In this document: one piece after another, positions 52,201-62,650 of the stretch
Position numbering within the stretch: the stretch's first letter is position 1
Layout of the letters: the number at the start of each line of letters is the position of its first letter
Origin: Pythium myriotylum
Taxonomy: Eukaryota > Oomycota > Peronosporomycetes > Pythiales > Pythiaceae
Direction: 5' to 3'
Assembly (NCBI GenBank): GCA_023091665.1
Contig: JALJCQ010000015.1
Location: 992,001-1,056,000, forward strand
DNA: 64,000 bases
Notes under the pieces: generated by a model
What the model saw: only the letters and a program-made list of their open reading frames with translations
Told to the model about the DNA's origin: nothing
Databases searched by the model: none
Program-made: the position numbers and the translations under genes

Positions 52201-53160
52201 AGCGGGAGTCGGCTTGCCCGGAGCAGGACCCGACGGCGAAGGCACAGGGGCCGGGACCGAAGGGGTCGGCGCAGGCGTCGGCTTGCCATCGCCCGAAGGA
52301 GGAGCCGGCGTCTGCTTGCCCGACGGGCACGGCGTCGGCTTACCACCGGCAGGGACCGACGGAGTCGGCGCAGGGGTTGGCTTGCCGTCGCCCGAAGGAG
52401 GAGCCGGCGTCGGCTTGCCAGGGGCCGGACCCGAAGGCGTCGGAACAGGGGCAGGAACGGAAGGCGTCGGCGCCGGTGTTGGCTTGCCTGGAGCCGGGCC
52501 CGACGGCGTCGGAGCAGGAGTCGGCTTACCATCTCCCGATGGAGGAGCTGGCGTGGGCTTGCCCGGGGCCGGACCCGAGGGCGTCGGCGCTGGAGCAGGA
52601 ACCGAAGGCGACGGCGCCGGCGTTGGCTTGCCCGGAGCTGGACCCGAAGGCGTCGGCGCTGGGGCAGGAACCGAAGGCGTCGGCGCCGGCGTTGGCTTGC
52701 CCGGAGCTGGACCCGAAGGCGTCGGCGCTGGAGCAGGAACCGAAGGCGTCGGCGCCGGCGTCGGCTTGCCCGGAGCCGGACCCGAGGGCGTCGGCGCCGG
52801 CGTCGGCTTGCCCGACGGCGCGGGCGTGGGCTTGCCGTCGCCCGTAGGCGGCGCCGGCGTGGGCTTGCCATCCGAGGGCTTGACCGTGGTCGGGCACGGC
52901 GTGGGCTTGCCGTTGCCCGAGGAAGGCGACTGCGTGGTGGGCTTGGGCGCCTCCGTGGTGGGCTTGGGCGCCTCGGTGGGCTTGCCCGTGGTGGGGCACG
53001 GCGTGACCGTGGGCGAGGGCGTGTTGGGCACGACGACGCCCTGCTGGTACTGTGCCGGGTTGTTGTTGTTGGCGTCGCCGAAGGTGATGCCGTTGGGGTT
53101 GCCCGCGGAGGCGACCGAGGCGGCGACTGCCGCGAAGGCGACGGCAGACGCGAGCTTCAT
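49207..53160 (-). CDS. giant secreted Pro/Thr/Gly-rich repeat protein (1317 aa)
   Basis: Signal peptide (1-~19, [19 protein letters not shown]), then a short Asn-rich head ([11 protein letters not shown]). About 1200 residues follow, built from [37 protein letters not shown] and [18 protein letters not shown] modules. Six acidic one-Cys cassettes of the form [16 protein letters not shown] are spaced through the middle. The non-repetitive tail is [20 protein letters not shown], ending KYRHLRF. This composition resembles hydroxyproline-rich or mucin-like wall and adhesion proteins, so surface location and heavy O-glycosylation are inferred. The single-Cys cassettes could cross-link chains. It is convergent with the 47-aa-repeat gene. 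Confidence 0.83.
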   Translation of the reverse strand: MKLASAVAFAAVAASVASAGNPNGITFGDANNNNPAQYQQGVVVPNTPSPTVTPCPTTGKPTEAPKPTTEAPKPTTQSPSSGNGKPTPCPTTVKPSDGKPTPAPPTGDGKPTPAPSGKPTPAPTPSGPAPGKPTPAPTPSVPAPAPTPSGPAPGKPTPAPTPSVPAPAPTPSGPAPGKPTPAPSPSVPAPAPTPSGPAPGKPTPAPPSGDGKPTPAPTPSGPAPGKPTPAPTPSVPAPVPTPSGPAPGKPTPAPPSGDGKPTPAPTPSVPAGGKPTPCPSGKQTPAPPSGDGKPTPAPTPSVPAPVPSPSGPAPGKPTPAPPGTPQPTTESPSAGKPTPAPSGKPTPAPPSGDGKPTPAPTPSGPAPGKPTPAPTPSVPAPVPTPSGPAPGKPTPAPPSGDGKPTPAPTPSVPAGGKPTPCPSGKQTPAPPSGDGKPTPAPTPSVPAPVPSPSGPAPGKPTPAPPSGDGKPTPAPTPSVPAPVPSPSGPAPGKPTPAPPGTPQPTTESPSAGKPTPAPSGKPTPAPPSGDGKPTPAPSPSVPAPAPTPSGPAPGKPTPAPPSGDGKPTPAPSPSVPAGGKPTPAPSGKPTPSVPAPVPTPSGPAPGKPTPAPPSGSGKPTPGPSTPGGGDDDSDDTPCPTLPQKTETPGKPTPPSGGSPPSPPSGGAPPPAGKPTPAPPSGVTPAPPSGAGKPTPAPTTGDDDDSEDTPCPSLPQKTLPPSSTPSTPSGGSPPSGGSPPSPGKPTPAPPSGGSPPAPPSGGAPPPAGKPTPAPPSGGSPPAPPSGGAPPPAGKPTPAPPSGVTPAPPSGSGKPTPAPTKPSTGGDDDSDDTPCPSLPQKTLSPSPTPKTPGGGNDDDDSDDTPCPTLPYQFPTATPATGKPAPPPSASQPTPTPPSGNPYVPSPGATPAPPAGKVTPAPPSGAGKPTPAPTTGDDDDSEDTPCPSLPQKTLPPSSTPSTPSGGSPPSGGSPPTPGKPTPAPPSGVTPAPPSGSGKPTPAPTKPSTGGDDDSDDTPCPSLPQKTDKPTNAPPSGNGKPTPAPSPSVPAPGKPTPAPSGKPTPAPTPSVPAPVPSPSGPSPGKPTPPPPSGDGKPTPAPTPSVPAPVPSPSGPAPGKPTPAPPGTPQPTTESPSAGKPTPAPSGKPTPAPPSGDGKPTPAPSPSVPAPAPTPSGPAPGKPTPAPPSSGTPQPTTESPSAYGPTPAPSGKPTPAPTPSVPAPAPTPSGPAPGKPTPAPPSGEGKPTPAPTPSVPAPVPSPSGPAPGKPTPAPSSTPKPTEAPTTAPPYQQRYYSNWNSDYDAGKVGGEDNEDSKYRHLRF

Positions 53161-54612
53161 GGCGAGCGAGCGAGCGATCTAGAGAGAGAAATGGAGGGAG
53201 GAAGGGAAGGGGGGGTAATTCCTTCGATCGAGGGAGGGCCGGCGGTCGGGGCGGACTTCCTGGTCGAAGCAAATTGGAAACTGACTCCCTAGGGACAACG
53301 GGGCACGGCGGCGGAGGAGGAGGAGGAGGAGGAGCGTCCGGAGGGATGGACGCTGGATCCCCATTATCCAGGCTTTTTGGTCCGGAGGTGCAACAAAGAC
53401 CTAGCCCGTTTGTACGTGCGACGCGCAGACGATCAGACGAAGGCCCAAACAAGCCAACCGGCCGGCCAGCTGGTTTCGCGCAGAGTTGCGCTCGGGTGAC
53501 AACGCGCCTCTCTCCCATTTTGGGACACGAGCGCGGCGCCGCGACGCGTCGGTCGTCAGGCGCCGCCGCGCGCCCGACGGAGCCGCCGCGCGTTCCGTGG
53601 AAGACGCGCGTTGAGGCGCTCGAGCTGAACTGGATCTCCCGCGGGGGGTCGTGGCCGGCGCGAGGACCCGCCAAGGCGACTGACTCCCTTGTCGACTGGC
53701 CGCACTCGCAAGCCTGACGAGCCCTAGCCCTGTTGAAAACGGCGCGCAATTGGACGACGCCGGCTCGACGGCCCTCCAATTGGCGCACCCATGTGGGGCA
53801 AGCGAACGACCGGCGAAGTGCCGGGGGGTCACACTGCACCTTGTTTTGGTACCACCCACGGATCCCCCCAGCAGCTGGCAGGACGGGTTCAGCGAATCTA
53901 GATGGAGGCTCGCGATCGCATGGCGCTCGGGAACGCGTGAACCCGGTCGCTGGCGTTCGGCATGGCGAGGTCCTTCGTGCCTGGTCCCGCATTGCGCGAT
54001 GACCAGATGTCTCGGCTTCCGCCCGATCGCGACCGAGATGAGATCGCTCGCTCGCACGAATTTCAGGTGCACCATCAACATCTACTAGACCGATCACGCG
54101 CGACACGCTTGGTTCGTCCATGCGACCGGCGTGGTGTCGCGGGACAGCAGGAATGAAAAAAGAGAGGAGCCGAGCCAGCTCTCGGCGTTGTGAGATGGGC
54201 AAAAGGCCCCCACGAGAGACGAGGAGGCAGGCCGAGTCATGGCTACAGTGCTCCTCGCCGCCATGGCGTGCTGCGCGCGCGTAGCTTGGAAGTCGTTCAC
54301 TTGTCGGCGGTGGAACGACGGACGCCTCGGTCCGCCGCCCGCGGCCGTGTGTGTACGAACCAAACGCGTTGTCTTCTGGTCGTCAAGGGCCGCAAGACAC
54401 GACGAGGCGTCCTGTTGAGCTTGAAGATGGGATGGGATGTCCATCGCATCTTCAAAGTGAGTCCATCACGGATCACGCACGAGAGACTGGAGGACAATGG
54501 AGACCTTCCGGCGCAAGATGGGGGATTGTAAATTAGTTCATTTCGGGTTTGCATGTAATCTCGTAAAACTAGTTTCAGTAGGTAGTTGCACAACACTTCA
54601 ACATCAACACGC
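53161..54612. other. intergenic
   Basis: About 1.45 kb between two leftward genes, with a (GGA)n run at about 53312-53333. Antisense frames extending from the Pro-rich gene enter it but have no domain support. Probably holds the promoter of the Pro-rich gene and the 3' end of the next. Confidence 0.45.
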
Positions 54613-57600
54613 TCACTTGCCGTACGGCACGTCGACCGAGATCTCCTTGTGGTCGTGCTCGAGGCGGAGCTCGCCGACCGTGAACGCATCGATGCGCTGG
54701 CCCTCGTCTCCGCCACCGACGATGCTGTTCTGGCTGTCGTGCTTGGTCAACAGAGAGCCGGTCGAAGCCGTCGCGACCGAATGCGTCGACGGAGTCAAGT
54801 CGACCACACGGCGCTTGAGAACGATCGCCGGGAAGAGCGCACGGTCGAGCTTGACACGGGCGAAGCTCTCTGGTGGTGCGTATGGGTACGTGCCGTCGCT
54901 GTGGTCGGCCGAGTACTTTCCGCGCGCGCTGCGAATCGCGACAATGATCGCCACGATGAGAATGAAGCCGCAACCGATGAGCGTGAGCACAACGTTGAGC
55001 AATGGGATCGAAGCGTGCATCTCGATGAACTCGACAGTGCTGGCAAAGCGAAGCGTCATCAAGCTGGAGGAGCCGGAGCTGAGCGCGATTTGTACACGAG
55101 TCACGGCGTCCTGGAAGAGGAAGAACATGCCGGCGGTGTAGGCAGGCTGGACACCGTGCTGGATGTAGTAGTGGTTGTTGAGCACACTGTTGAGGCGAGC
55201 TTCCACAGTTGCGGAACAGGACGCGCCGCTGAGCGGAGTGGTCGTGTTCCAGCTGACGGTGTCGAAGTTCGCTCCAAGGACGATGTCACCATCGTTCTGG
55301 AGAAGCGAATCAGCCTGAAGCGGCTTAGTGACCGTCACAAGTGCGTAGCCGGAGACCGATTGATCAGTCTTCTTCGCCTTCTCCGTTGCCTCAGTCGAGT
55401 TGTATTCGAACGCACTGAGCAGCTTCAGTGGGAGGAAGTCGTCACCAACGATCAGATACTCTTGGTCCTCGCTCTTCTCTTGCTCAAGGACAGTTGACAC
55501 AGCGCCACGAAGGTTGCCACCGGTGATGGAGCTGATCGTTTCCGTGGCGTTCTCGAGTGCAGCCGTGAGGGCGTAGTCCAGACCCGTACACTTGCCAACA
55601 CCAGCCGCGCATGCTGCATGGAACTTGAGCGCAAGGTTGCTCGTTGGCCAAGAGAGCTTGCCGACAGTGAGAGAGTAGACCTTGCGTGGGTTTTTGAGCG
55701 TTGCCATACCGGCAACAAGGCGAGGTACAAGTGTCGAGGGGCCTTCGATCAAAGCCTCACCGACAATGCGGCTAGAGAGGCTGATCACAAGCATACCTGA
55801 GCGGACCTTGCCGTCACACGTGTATGCGATCGGCTTGCCGGTCTTCGAGCCATCGAAGAAGACCTCCAGCTCATCATTGCCCTGCGAGTTGTTGCAGAGC
55901 GCAAATGCCCGGATCGTCGTCGGCGGCTCGTACACATTTCCTTGCGCATCGTACTCGGTGCGTCGAACCTCGCAAGCTCCGGCGTATGGACCACAGTCCT
56001 TGGCAATGTCGAGATCGTAGAACACATCGGTATCGTTCGTTGCTTCCGCATCATCAACGAAGGACGAACCGCTGACCTTAAGACGGCGAGACAGGAAGCT
56101 CTTGACGAGGGGAATCTCGGTGGTCACCGACTCGTACGTGTAACCGTTTGGTAGCGAGACTGCGGAGAACTCAAGCGAGCTCTCACTGCGGGAAATGTTC
56201 GCCACACCAGCGAGAGACTTGTTGAACAAGGCCTGGGCCTGGCTGAGGAATGCAGGGGCCGCGATCTCCTCGGTCACGGCGTTACCACTCTTCGTCAAGT
56301 TGAGCAGATCCGCCACGTTCACATACGTCAACTCGCCGCTACCTGAAGTAGCTGAGCCGTAAGCGCTCTTGATCGCATCCTGAACATTGAGCGGGTTGCT
56401 GGCATCTTCACCAAACCAGCGGAACACGTCACGAGTGATGTGGGCGCTGTGCAAGAACAAGTTCGCAGCCGTTCGAACACGCATGGGAAGTGCACCCACG
56501 CTCAGGAGGTTCGAGGAGCTCACTTCCTTGTCAAGCTTCAACGTGTAGTTCTTCTCGGGCAGAGAGTTGGGGAGCATCTCATCTTGCCAAGCGCGGAGCG
56601 GGAAGCCAAATGTGGAGACAGTCTTGGTCGTGAGCGAGGCAGCCGCGCTTGAACCCACCAGAGTCGAGTAGTCAACGGTGTTAGTGCACAACAAGGCTGA
56701 CGTAGATGAATCGGTCGAAGCAGCTGCAGTCGATGTACCCGATCCCGTTGCAGTCGCACCATCCGTACCAAGATCAACTGAAGTAGCAACGACGTCGCGA
56801 AGCACTGTGTTCGTGATGGAGTTCCCGATGCCACTTTCGCTGATAATCATCGATGCGTTGGAGCTGGCGTTGGCAGCCGCAAGCGCACTGAGGGATGCAG
56901 CTGCAGCGAGCTGAAGCGAGAGATCGCTCAGTGCGATGACTGGCTCGACAGCCTTGACGCGCATCTGGACGTTGATACCGTGGAAACCGTTTGTAAGAAG
57001 GAAAGTGAGAACCGAGCTCAGACTGAACATGATCATGATCACGCGGGGAGAGAGCTTCGGACCGAGGAGCGCCTTCGCGATGAAGCTGAAGAACAAGATT
57101 GGCACAACGACTGCGATGAGAAGCTCGATCGGCTTGCTGAAGAGCGAGGCGACCAGACCGACGTAGCTGTTGTAATCGTCGAGCATATCGTTCTGCTTTG
57201 AGTACGAGTAGTCACCCGAGTGGTACTTCTTGAGCGTCACTCCCTTGTAAAAGAGGATCATGAGGAACACAATGATCGCAAGCGACACCAGCGTGATCAG
57301 CAACCAGCGGCAGACGCGCACTTTCAACAACATGCCGACGTGGCCCAATCGCGAACCGTTGTGCGGGCCGTTCGATGATGGGGACCGTAGCTCCGCGTAC
57401 TGAGTGTTCGGGTCATCCAATTCAAGCATCACCTCATGGTCTGGCACGCGAGGAGCTTCGCTGGCGGCCGCAGACGCGAAGAACTTCCGCGGCGACGGCT
57501 CACGCTTCGTCTGGGAAGGAGTTCGCTTCTTCAGGGAAGTCGGCGAGCCAGCGGCCGAAGCTGCCTTCGGTGTGCCCACGGTGTCTAGTTTGCGCGCTGG

Positions 57601-59322
57601 GGAGCTGGACGCGGCGATCGCAGCTCCGACTCCAACGGCAGCAGCGGCAGTCAGCCCGATTGCCGCAGCGGCGACAAGGCCCTTATCGTTGTGTTCTTCT
57701 TCCTCAACGGCAACGGCAGCCTCCGGTTCGGGAACAGCAGCCTTCTCCTCAACTTCGGCAGTGATACCGATCGCGGCAGCAGCAACATGCTCTTCTTCCG
57801 CGACGGCAGCGGCAGCCTCCGGCTCTGGGACGGCAGCCTTCTCCTCCAAGTCAGCCTGAGCGACAGCAGCACCTGCCGCTGCACCTCCGACAACGGCAGC
57901 TCCGCCAGCAGCGGCAGCCGCAGCCCGGGCAGCGCGGCGCTTGTTCACGGGGACAAACTTCTGCTGCATGATGTCGAAGACCATCTTAACTTCGAAGTCT
58001 TCGCCATCCGAGCTGTCCGTGTCGGTGAGCGCGACGCCGAGGAAGTGGCGCGATGGCAAACCCTCGACTTCGCCGTCCAGGTTCAACGTGGCCGCGGGTC
58101 TCATTTGAGCGGGGCTCAGTTGCGCGTTGGCGACAGTTGAAGCCACGACGGCGCTGAGCGGAACTCCGCCCGGGCTGCGCGCCTCTTGTTCTGCGACAGT
58201 TCTAGTGGTCACATACTGAACCTGGTTCGGGTTCACAGATGTCGGTGGAGTGTTCGACTTGACGATGTAACGGACGTGCTGATGAGTTTCACCAGGCGAG
58301 TGAGCTGAGACCACAGACGTGCTCGGGGAGCCGCTGCTCGAGACCGAGGCCGCCGTGACGTACTGAACGCGGTGATCGTGGGAAGGGGCACCCACTGGGA
58401 CAGGCACCTGCACAGACTGGCCGTTCACGATACGGGTCACGTAGTGAACATTTGGCGACTGCGCGACCTGCGGTGAGCTGAAGAACTGGACACTGGAACG
58501 ACCACTGGCGCCGACAGGCGTTCCCGGTGCTGCCGGGGAGACGAGGCGCTGACCGCCCTCGACTGCCATGGAGCCGGTCGTGTATCGAACGGCAGGCGAA
58601 GCAGCAGGACTGGTGATCGTCTTGCTGATGTAGCGAACACGAACAGGCGACGCCGGCGGCTGAACTCCACTGGCGTTTCCGGTCGTCGTCGACATGTAGC
58701 GGACGCCGGCTGCTGGCGAGGTCAGCGTCGTCTGGTTGCTGCTGCCTTCGGTCCTGATCACGAGCGGCGCCGGCGGCTCGACCTGGTTGTCTCCGCTCGC
58801 CGCGGCTGAGGAGGTCACGTAGCGGACCATGAGCGGCTCCTCGAGCTGGTTGCCGCCCTGCTCGGCGACGGCCTTGGTCTTGATCTGCACGCTGGGCGGC
58901 AGTTCCGAGGTGGTCTCGACCGCGGTCTCGGTCGTGGTCGTGATGGTGTGGTCGCCGTCCTGGTTCTCGTCGTCGACCTCGGCGTACACGGCGCGCGGGG
59001 CCATGTCCATGACGACGGTCGGGCCGAAGCGGCCGCCGCCGGCGGCCATGGCCAGCTGCGGCACGACGAATCGCCGCGCGGGGCTCTTGGGCGGGCTGCG
59101 CGAGCCCGAGCGCGACGAGGACGTCGGGCTGCGCGTGTGCGATCGCGCGCGGTCGGGGCTGGCCGTGCCGTTGCTGCCGGACGCGTCGCTGCGGACAGAG
59201 GTGCGCGCGGCGATCTCGTCGGGGCCGGCGCCGGGCGAGCGACTGCCCAGGAGCCACGAGAGGACGCCGGGGCTCTTGCCCGTCGGGGTCCGCGCGTGTT
59301 GGTTGCTGGTCTCGTCGCTCAT
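54613..59322 (-). CDS. large multi-pass membrane protein (1569 aa)
   Basis: Start taken at the ATG of MSDETSNQ (59322); the frame continues 11 codons upstream without an ATG. Residues 1-660 are Ser/Pro-rich and hydrophilic, with SR-type stretches and about nine short repeats of the VRYVT/VQYVT/VHYVT kind, followed by Ala/Glu-rich segments. Three hydrophobic helices lie at about 670-692, 726-751 and 759-781. A ~655-residue region rich in Asn/Ser and Cys follows, then a fourth helix (~1439-1464, LTLIGCGFILIVAIIVAI) and a ~105-residue tail. With an even number of spans, both termini would be on the same side, probably cytosolic, with a large extracytosolic domain. I do not recognise the family. 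A single uninterrupted reading frame. Confidence 0.8.
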   Translation of the reverse strand: MSDETSNQHARTPTGKSPGVLSWLLGSRSPGAGPDEIAARTSVRSDASGSNGTASPDRARSHTRSPTSSSRSGSRSPPKSPARRFVVPQLAMAAGGGRFGPTVVMDMAPRAVYAEVDDENQDGDHTITTTTETAVETTSELPPSVQIKTKAVAEQGGNQLEEPLMVRYVTSSAAASGDNQVEPPAPLVIRTEGSSNQTTLTSPAAGVRYMSTTTGNASGVQPPASPVRVRYISKTITSPAASPAVRYTTGSMAVEGGQRLVSPAAPGTPVGASGRSSVQFFSSPQVAQSPNVHYVTRIVNGQSVQVPVPVGAPSHDHRVQYVTAASVSSSGSPSTSVVSAHSPGETHQHVRYIVKSNTPPTSVNPNQVQYVTTRTVAEQEARSPGGVPLSAVVASTVANAQLSPAQMRPAATLNLDGEVEGLPSRHFLGVALTDTDSSDGEDFEVKMVFDIMQQKFVPVNKRRAARAAAAAAGGAAVVGGAAAGAAVAQADLEEKAAVPEPEAAAAVAEEEHVAAAAIGITAEVEEKAAVPEPEAAVAVEEEEHNDKGLVAAAAIGLTAAAAVGVGAAIAASSSPARKLDTVGTPKAASAAGSPTSLKKRTPSQTKREPSPRKFFASAAASEAPRVPDHEVMLELDDPNTQYAELRSPSSNGPHNGSRLGHVGMLLKVRVCRWLLITLVSLAIIVFLMILFYKGVTLKKYHSGDYSYSKQNDMLDDYNSYVGLVASLFSKPIELLIAVVVPILFFSFIAKALLGPKLSPRVIMIMFSLSSVLTFLLTNGFHGINVQMRVKAVEPVIALSDLSLQLAAAASLSALAAANASSNASMIISESGIGNSITNTVLRDVVATSVDLGTDGATATGSGTSTAAASTDSSTSALLCTNTVDYSTLVGSSAAASLTTKTVSTFGFPLRAWQDEMLPNSLPEKNYTLKLDKEVSSSNLLSVGALPMRVRTAANLFLHSAHITRDVFRWFGEDASNPLNVQDAIKSAYGSATSGSGELTYVNVADLLNLTKSGNAVTEEIAAPAFLSQAQALFNKSLAGVANISRSESSLEFSAVSLPNGYTYESVTTEIPLVKSFLSRRLKVSGSSFVDDAEATNDTDVFYDLDIAKDCGPYAGACEVRRTEYDAQGNVYEPPTTIRAFALCNNSQGNDELEVFFDGSKTGKPIAYTCDGKVRSGMLVISLSSRIVGEALIEGPSTLVPRLVAGMATLKNPRKVYSLTVGKLSWPTSNLALKFHAACAAGVGKCTGLDYALTAALENATETISSITGGNLRGAVSTVLEQEKSEDQEYLIVGDDFLPLKLLSAFEYNSTEATEKAKKTDQSVSGYALVTVTKPLQADSLLQNDGDIVLGANFDTVSWNTTTPLSGASCSATVEARLNSVLNNHYYIQHGVQPAYTAGMFFLFQDAVTRVQIALSSGSSSLMTLRFASTVEFIEMHASIPLLNVVLTLIGCGFILIVAIIVAIRSARGKYSADHSDGTYPYAPPESFARVKLDRALFPAIVLKRRVVDLTPSTHSVATASTGSLLTKHDSQNSIVGGGDEGQRIDAFTVGELRLEHDHKEISVDVPYGK

Positions 59323-60252
59323 CGTCGGCGGGGGTCTCGAGGGCGCAGATTCCAAACTGACGCGAGCCGAGATGGATCCAGATCCGGCTCCGGATCACGA
59401 CCACGGCGCGCGCAGTGCTCCTACGTTTGAACCAGAGTCGAAACCCACCCAACGACGGCCATGAACAGTCCATTGATCCGGACGAGAGGAGGATCGCAGA
59501 AATGTTTTGAGTTTTTTTCTCCCGTGGACGGAATAAGACGGGTCAGCAGTCATTTTGCGGGGGGCTACAGTACAGCAGCTTTTTCGTGTCGTTTGTCGAG
59601 AACAGTCGTCTTGTATGTAGCGCCACTTGCCCTCACCCACGACTGGCTCCTCGCGGCACTCGACGAGCTCCAAAAGTGCACCTCCCAATTTTTGGCCGCG
59701 CCCTGGGAAAGCAACTCATCTGTAGAAACGCTCGGCGCACGGAGAGACGGGCTGGCACTTCCATCACGAGCAGGTGGGGCTCGCTCGACGGACGCCATGC
59801 ATTCGAAAATGACGCCAGACGAGAGTGGTCGTGGCGTTGCAGTGGCCAGCGCGCTTCAACCGCCGACTTCGTTTTTTCCGGACTTTCCCAACTGCGTTCG
59901 CTGAACCGTCCCCATCCCACGAAACGACTTGCAGTGAGGAGGTTATTTTTTTCAACGCCGCCCGCTGATTGGGCCGCGGGGTTCTAAAATCATTTTTTGG
60001 AACGATTTTCTGGACAGCTCCGGACTGAAGCGACAAGGATGTGCACAGCCGCGGCGGTTTAACGAGCGCGGCCGCCACTGCTGCAACGTACGGTACAGAA
60101 GCGATCACTGCGGCGACATTAGGCGCGCGATTCATTTCGACGACGAGTCAAAGAGATCACAGGCCTTCTTTGACCTGTGAACCCAGAGCTTGAGATGGCT
60201 TGGGACAAAATGCACTCATGTCCCGCGGCGGACCGGACCTTCCACGAGCGAG
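59323..60252. other. intergenic
   Basis: About 0.9 kb between co-oriented genes. No supported gene, RNA or repeat. Confidence 0.45.
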
Positions 60253-61971
60253 TCACACGTCGAGCGAAATGCTGCTTCTCCGCTGCCGGGCGCCGCCGCC
60301 GTCGTCCTGTGCGACAGCCCGTGGGCTCTCTGGACTTTCATCCAGAGAGTTCTGAAACGCCCGATCGTCGTTGTCACTTCGCCGGCGGCGGCTGCGCTTC
60401 TCCGTTTTCGCGCCCTCTCGCAGCGCTCCGCCTGCCGCGGCAGGCTGGACCGGCTCGCGTGCTGACTCCTCGGCATCTGACTCGCCCGACGTGACGACCG
60501 CGATCGAACAGATACGCCGCAGACGCTCCATGCCAGAATGCGTCGACCGCCAGTGGGACGCGGCCAATAAGGAATCCTTCCACGCGCATGGCTCGTCTTC
60601 CGGCTCGGCGTCATTGGTGGATTTGCGCCGCCACGTCTGCGGCCCGGCTGGCGTGAGAAGCTGCCAAAGCAAGATCGCGGCGACGCCGAGCAGCAGCACG
60701 CCGGCGCCGAGAGACGCGCGCCGCCAGAAGATCGCGCCCATGGAGAGCACGCCGCCGCCCAGGAGCTCGCGGTCGAAGCGCAGCTCCGGCAGCCGCCCGC
60801 CCGAGCACGCGGCGCCCGCGCACGCGAAGCCGACGCGAGCGCGCCGCGCGTCGAAGACGGTATAGTACGCGCGCAGGAAAACGGCGCCCAAGACGACCAC
60901 CTCTTCTGCGGTAGAGTCGCTGCCGAACAGAACGTGCATGTCGAGCTGCGGCGAGCAGTTGGCGCCGTCGCAGCGGACGTAATCCGCGCCTTGAAGTACG
61001 AAAGTCGTCGAGTTGAACCTGAACGAGAGCGCAGGAAACATGGCTGGTCTGCAGCTGGAGCAAACCGAGCCGCTGATGGCCGCGCCGTGGTGGATGAGCT
61101 GGACGTTGTGCTGGACTTGAAGGTGGCTTTGAATGGTCGCCAGCGTTTCGTTGAACACGCGCGGCGGGAGCAAGATTAACGAGGTGCCCGAGTCGACGAT
61201 CGCGGTCGAGCGCGTCGAGAGAGTTTTGCCTGATTCGTCCTTGCCGTCTTGTTGTCCTCCCACTTTCATCTCATCCATCGCGATCGCCCAGAACCCCAGA
61301 CGCTTGCGTTCTGGATACGGGACGAGCGGGTAGTAGTGCCACTGCGTCGGAAGGCCCTGCGCCGCGACGAGCGTTTGGTCGACGCCACCGAGGATGAGTT
61401 GCGACGGCGGCGAGCTTCCGGGGAGCGCGTTGAGATAGATCGAAAACGTCGACAGGAGCGTCGGTTCTTCCGAGCGGAAGAGTCCTGGCTTGGTGATGAG
61501 CGCGAGCGACTCGAGCCCGAGCCCGACGATGCCGTCGGCGTGGAAATGCCGGAGTCGCTTGGTGGTCTCATGGACGCGGCCCATCCGCACGCGGTCGATC
61601 TCCAGAAGCCCGCCGAGGCGCAGCGTCTCGCGCATGAGCACGCCGGAGGCGTTGCCGCTGCCATACTCGAGGCGGAAAGAGTCGTTCGAAGGCTCAAACG
61701 TCGACGACTCGGACGGGTCGTACCGTCGATCTCCAGCGCACGAGTCGCACTCCACGTCGGGCAGCCACACGTCGCTCGAACCCGTGTCGAAGATCACGCG
61801 GAACTCCTGCGGTGGCGTGCCCACGCTGACCCGGCCGAAGAACTGCATTTGGTCGAAGTTCTCGAGCTCAATGCGCAGGATCGGCGACGCCGTCGTCGTT
61901 GGGGCGGTCGTGGCGCAGTCAGCGAGGAGCCACGCGGCCATGGCGGCGGCGCTGCAGCGACGGCGCCTCAT
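60253..61971 (-). CDS. membrane-anchored pepsin-like aspartic protease
   Basis: A 572-aa member of the A1 (pepsin) family. A hydrophobic leader (residues ~8-22) is followed by the first active-site motif FDTGSSDVW (Asp62), the flap Tyr in EYGSG (Tyr103), the hydrophobic HADGIVGLGLE block, and the second active-site motif VDSGTS (Asp260), then the conserved VVVLGAVFLRAYYTVFD. No long propeptide is evident. A transmembrane helix at ~421-440 (LGAGVLLLGVAAILLWQLL) and a ~130-residue Ser/Arg-rich tail follow, so the catalytic domain should face the lumen or outside and the tail the cytosol, as in BACE-like or other membrane-tethered aspartic proteases. Substrate unknown. It is divergent from the adhesin-like gene, sharing a ~680-bp promoter region. 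Confidence 0.9.
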   Translation of the reverse strand: MRRRRCSAAAMAAWLLADCATTAPTTTASPILRIELENFDQMQFFGRVSVGTPPQEFRVIFDTGSSDVWLPDVECDSCAGDRRYDPSESSTFEPSNDSFRLEYGSGNASGVLMRETLRLGGLLEIDRVRMGRVHETTKRLRHFHADGIVGLGLESLALITKPGLFRSEEPTLLSTFSIYLNALPGSSPPSQLILGGVDQTLVAAQGLPTQWHYYPLVPYPERKRLGFWAIAMDEMKVGGQQDGKDESGKTLSTRSTAIVDSGTSLILLPPRVFNETLATIQSHLQVQHNVQLIHHGAAISGSVCSSCRPAMFPALSFRFNSTTFVLQGADYVRCDGANCSPQLDMHVLFGSDSTAEEVVVLGAVFLRAYYTVFDARRARVGFACAGAACSGGRLPELRFDRELLGGGVLSMGAIFWRRASLGAGVLLLGVAAILLWQLLTPAGPQTWRRKSTNDAEPEDEPCAWKDSLLAASHWRSTHSGMERLRRICSIAVVTSGESDAEESAREPVQPAAAGGALREGAKTEKRSRRRRSDNDDRAFQNSLDESPESPRAVAQDDGGGARQRRSSISLDV

Positions 61972-61980
61972 CCCTTCGCG

Positions 61981-61994
61981 AGATGCAGAAATGG
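61981..61994 (-). promoter_or_regulatory. Inr-like element
   Basis: On the minus strand this reads CCATTTCTGCATCT, Inr-like with imperfect spacing, about 10-23 nt upstream of the protease ATG. The leader would be very short. Confidence 0.4.
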
Positions 61995-62650
61995 AAGAAC
62001 TCGTGTGGGAACATGCAAGAAGACGGATACGTCTTCGTCGTCCGGTTGCTTCTTCGGCCAGAACCGGAGAGCTTGCCCAACCATGTCCTCATTGGACTCA
62101 ACTCAAGACATCAAGTCAAGCCATTCCCAGCACATGCTCGGTGTGGGAGGGAACTGGATGGCGCTATATCAGTAGATAAAACACAACGTGGTTCAAACGA
62201 GCCAGTATCCACTGTGTTAGCGATTCGGGGCGGCCCTTCCTCATCGGCCAGACGGGTACAAGTGTGTAGGGTTGCACAACCCAGGAAACTAAACAGTCAA
62301 TTAGTTTCTCTTTCGTCTTAGCTCCAAATCTACTGGATTAACGTCATTTACTGTCTCAAACGTTTTCGCGCCAAAATGTACTGTCATACCCTTTTAATCT
62401 GATACGCGATCCGCTATCCTTCCCTTATTCGATCAGCCGACGTCTGAGTGACGGTCTGACTGCCATCATGCTGCCGACAAGAGCCCCTCGGAAGATGGCT
62501 CGCCGCGAAGAGGCGTGCGCCCTGCAGGCCAAGAGGCCGCCCGCGAAAGGTCTCCGCGTCACGAGTCACTGCAACTCTCCGGTCCCTCGCTCTTGAGCCC
62601 GGCCGGCAATTGCAATCGGCGCCGCACGATCGAACAGCGCGCCGTCTCGG
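61995..62650. other. divergent promoter region
   Basis: About 650 bp between the protease and the adhesin-like gene. It contains several ATG frames with stops and no supported coding region. Confidence 0.45.

Noticed and set aside
53150..54202. Leftward frame upstream of the 1317-aa Pro-rich gene
   Set aside because: It overlaps the gene in another frame, lacks domains and runs through a low-complexity promoter region.
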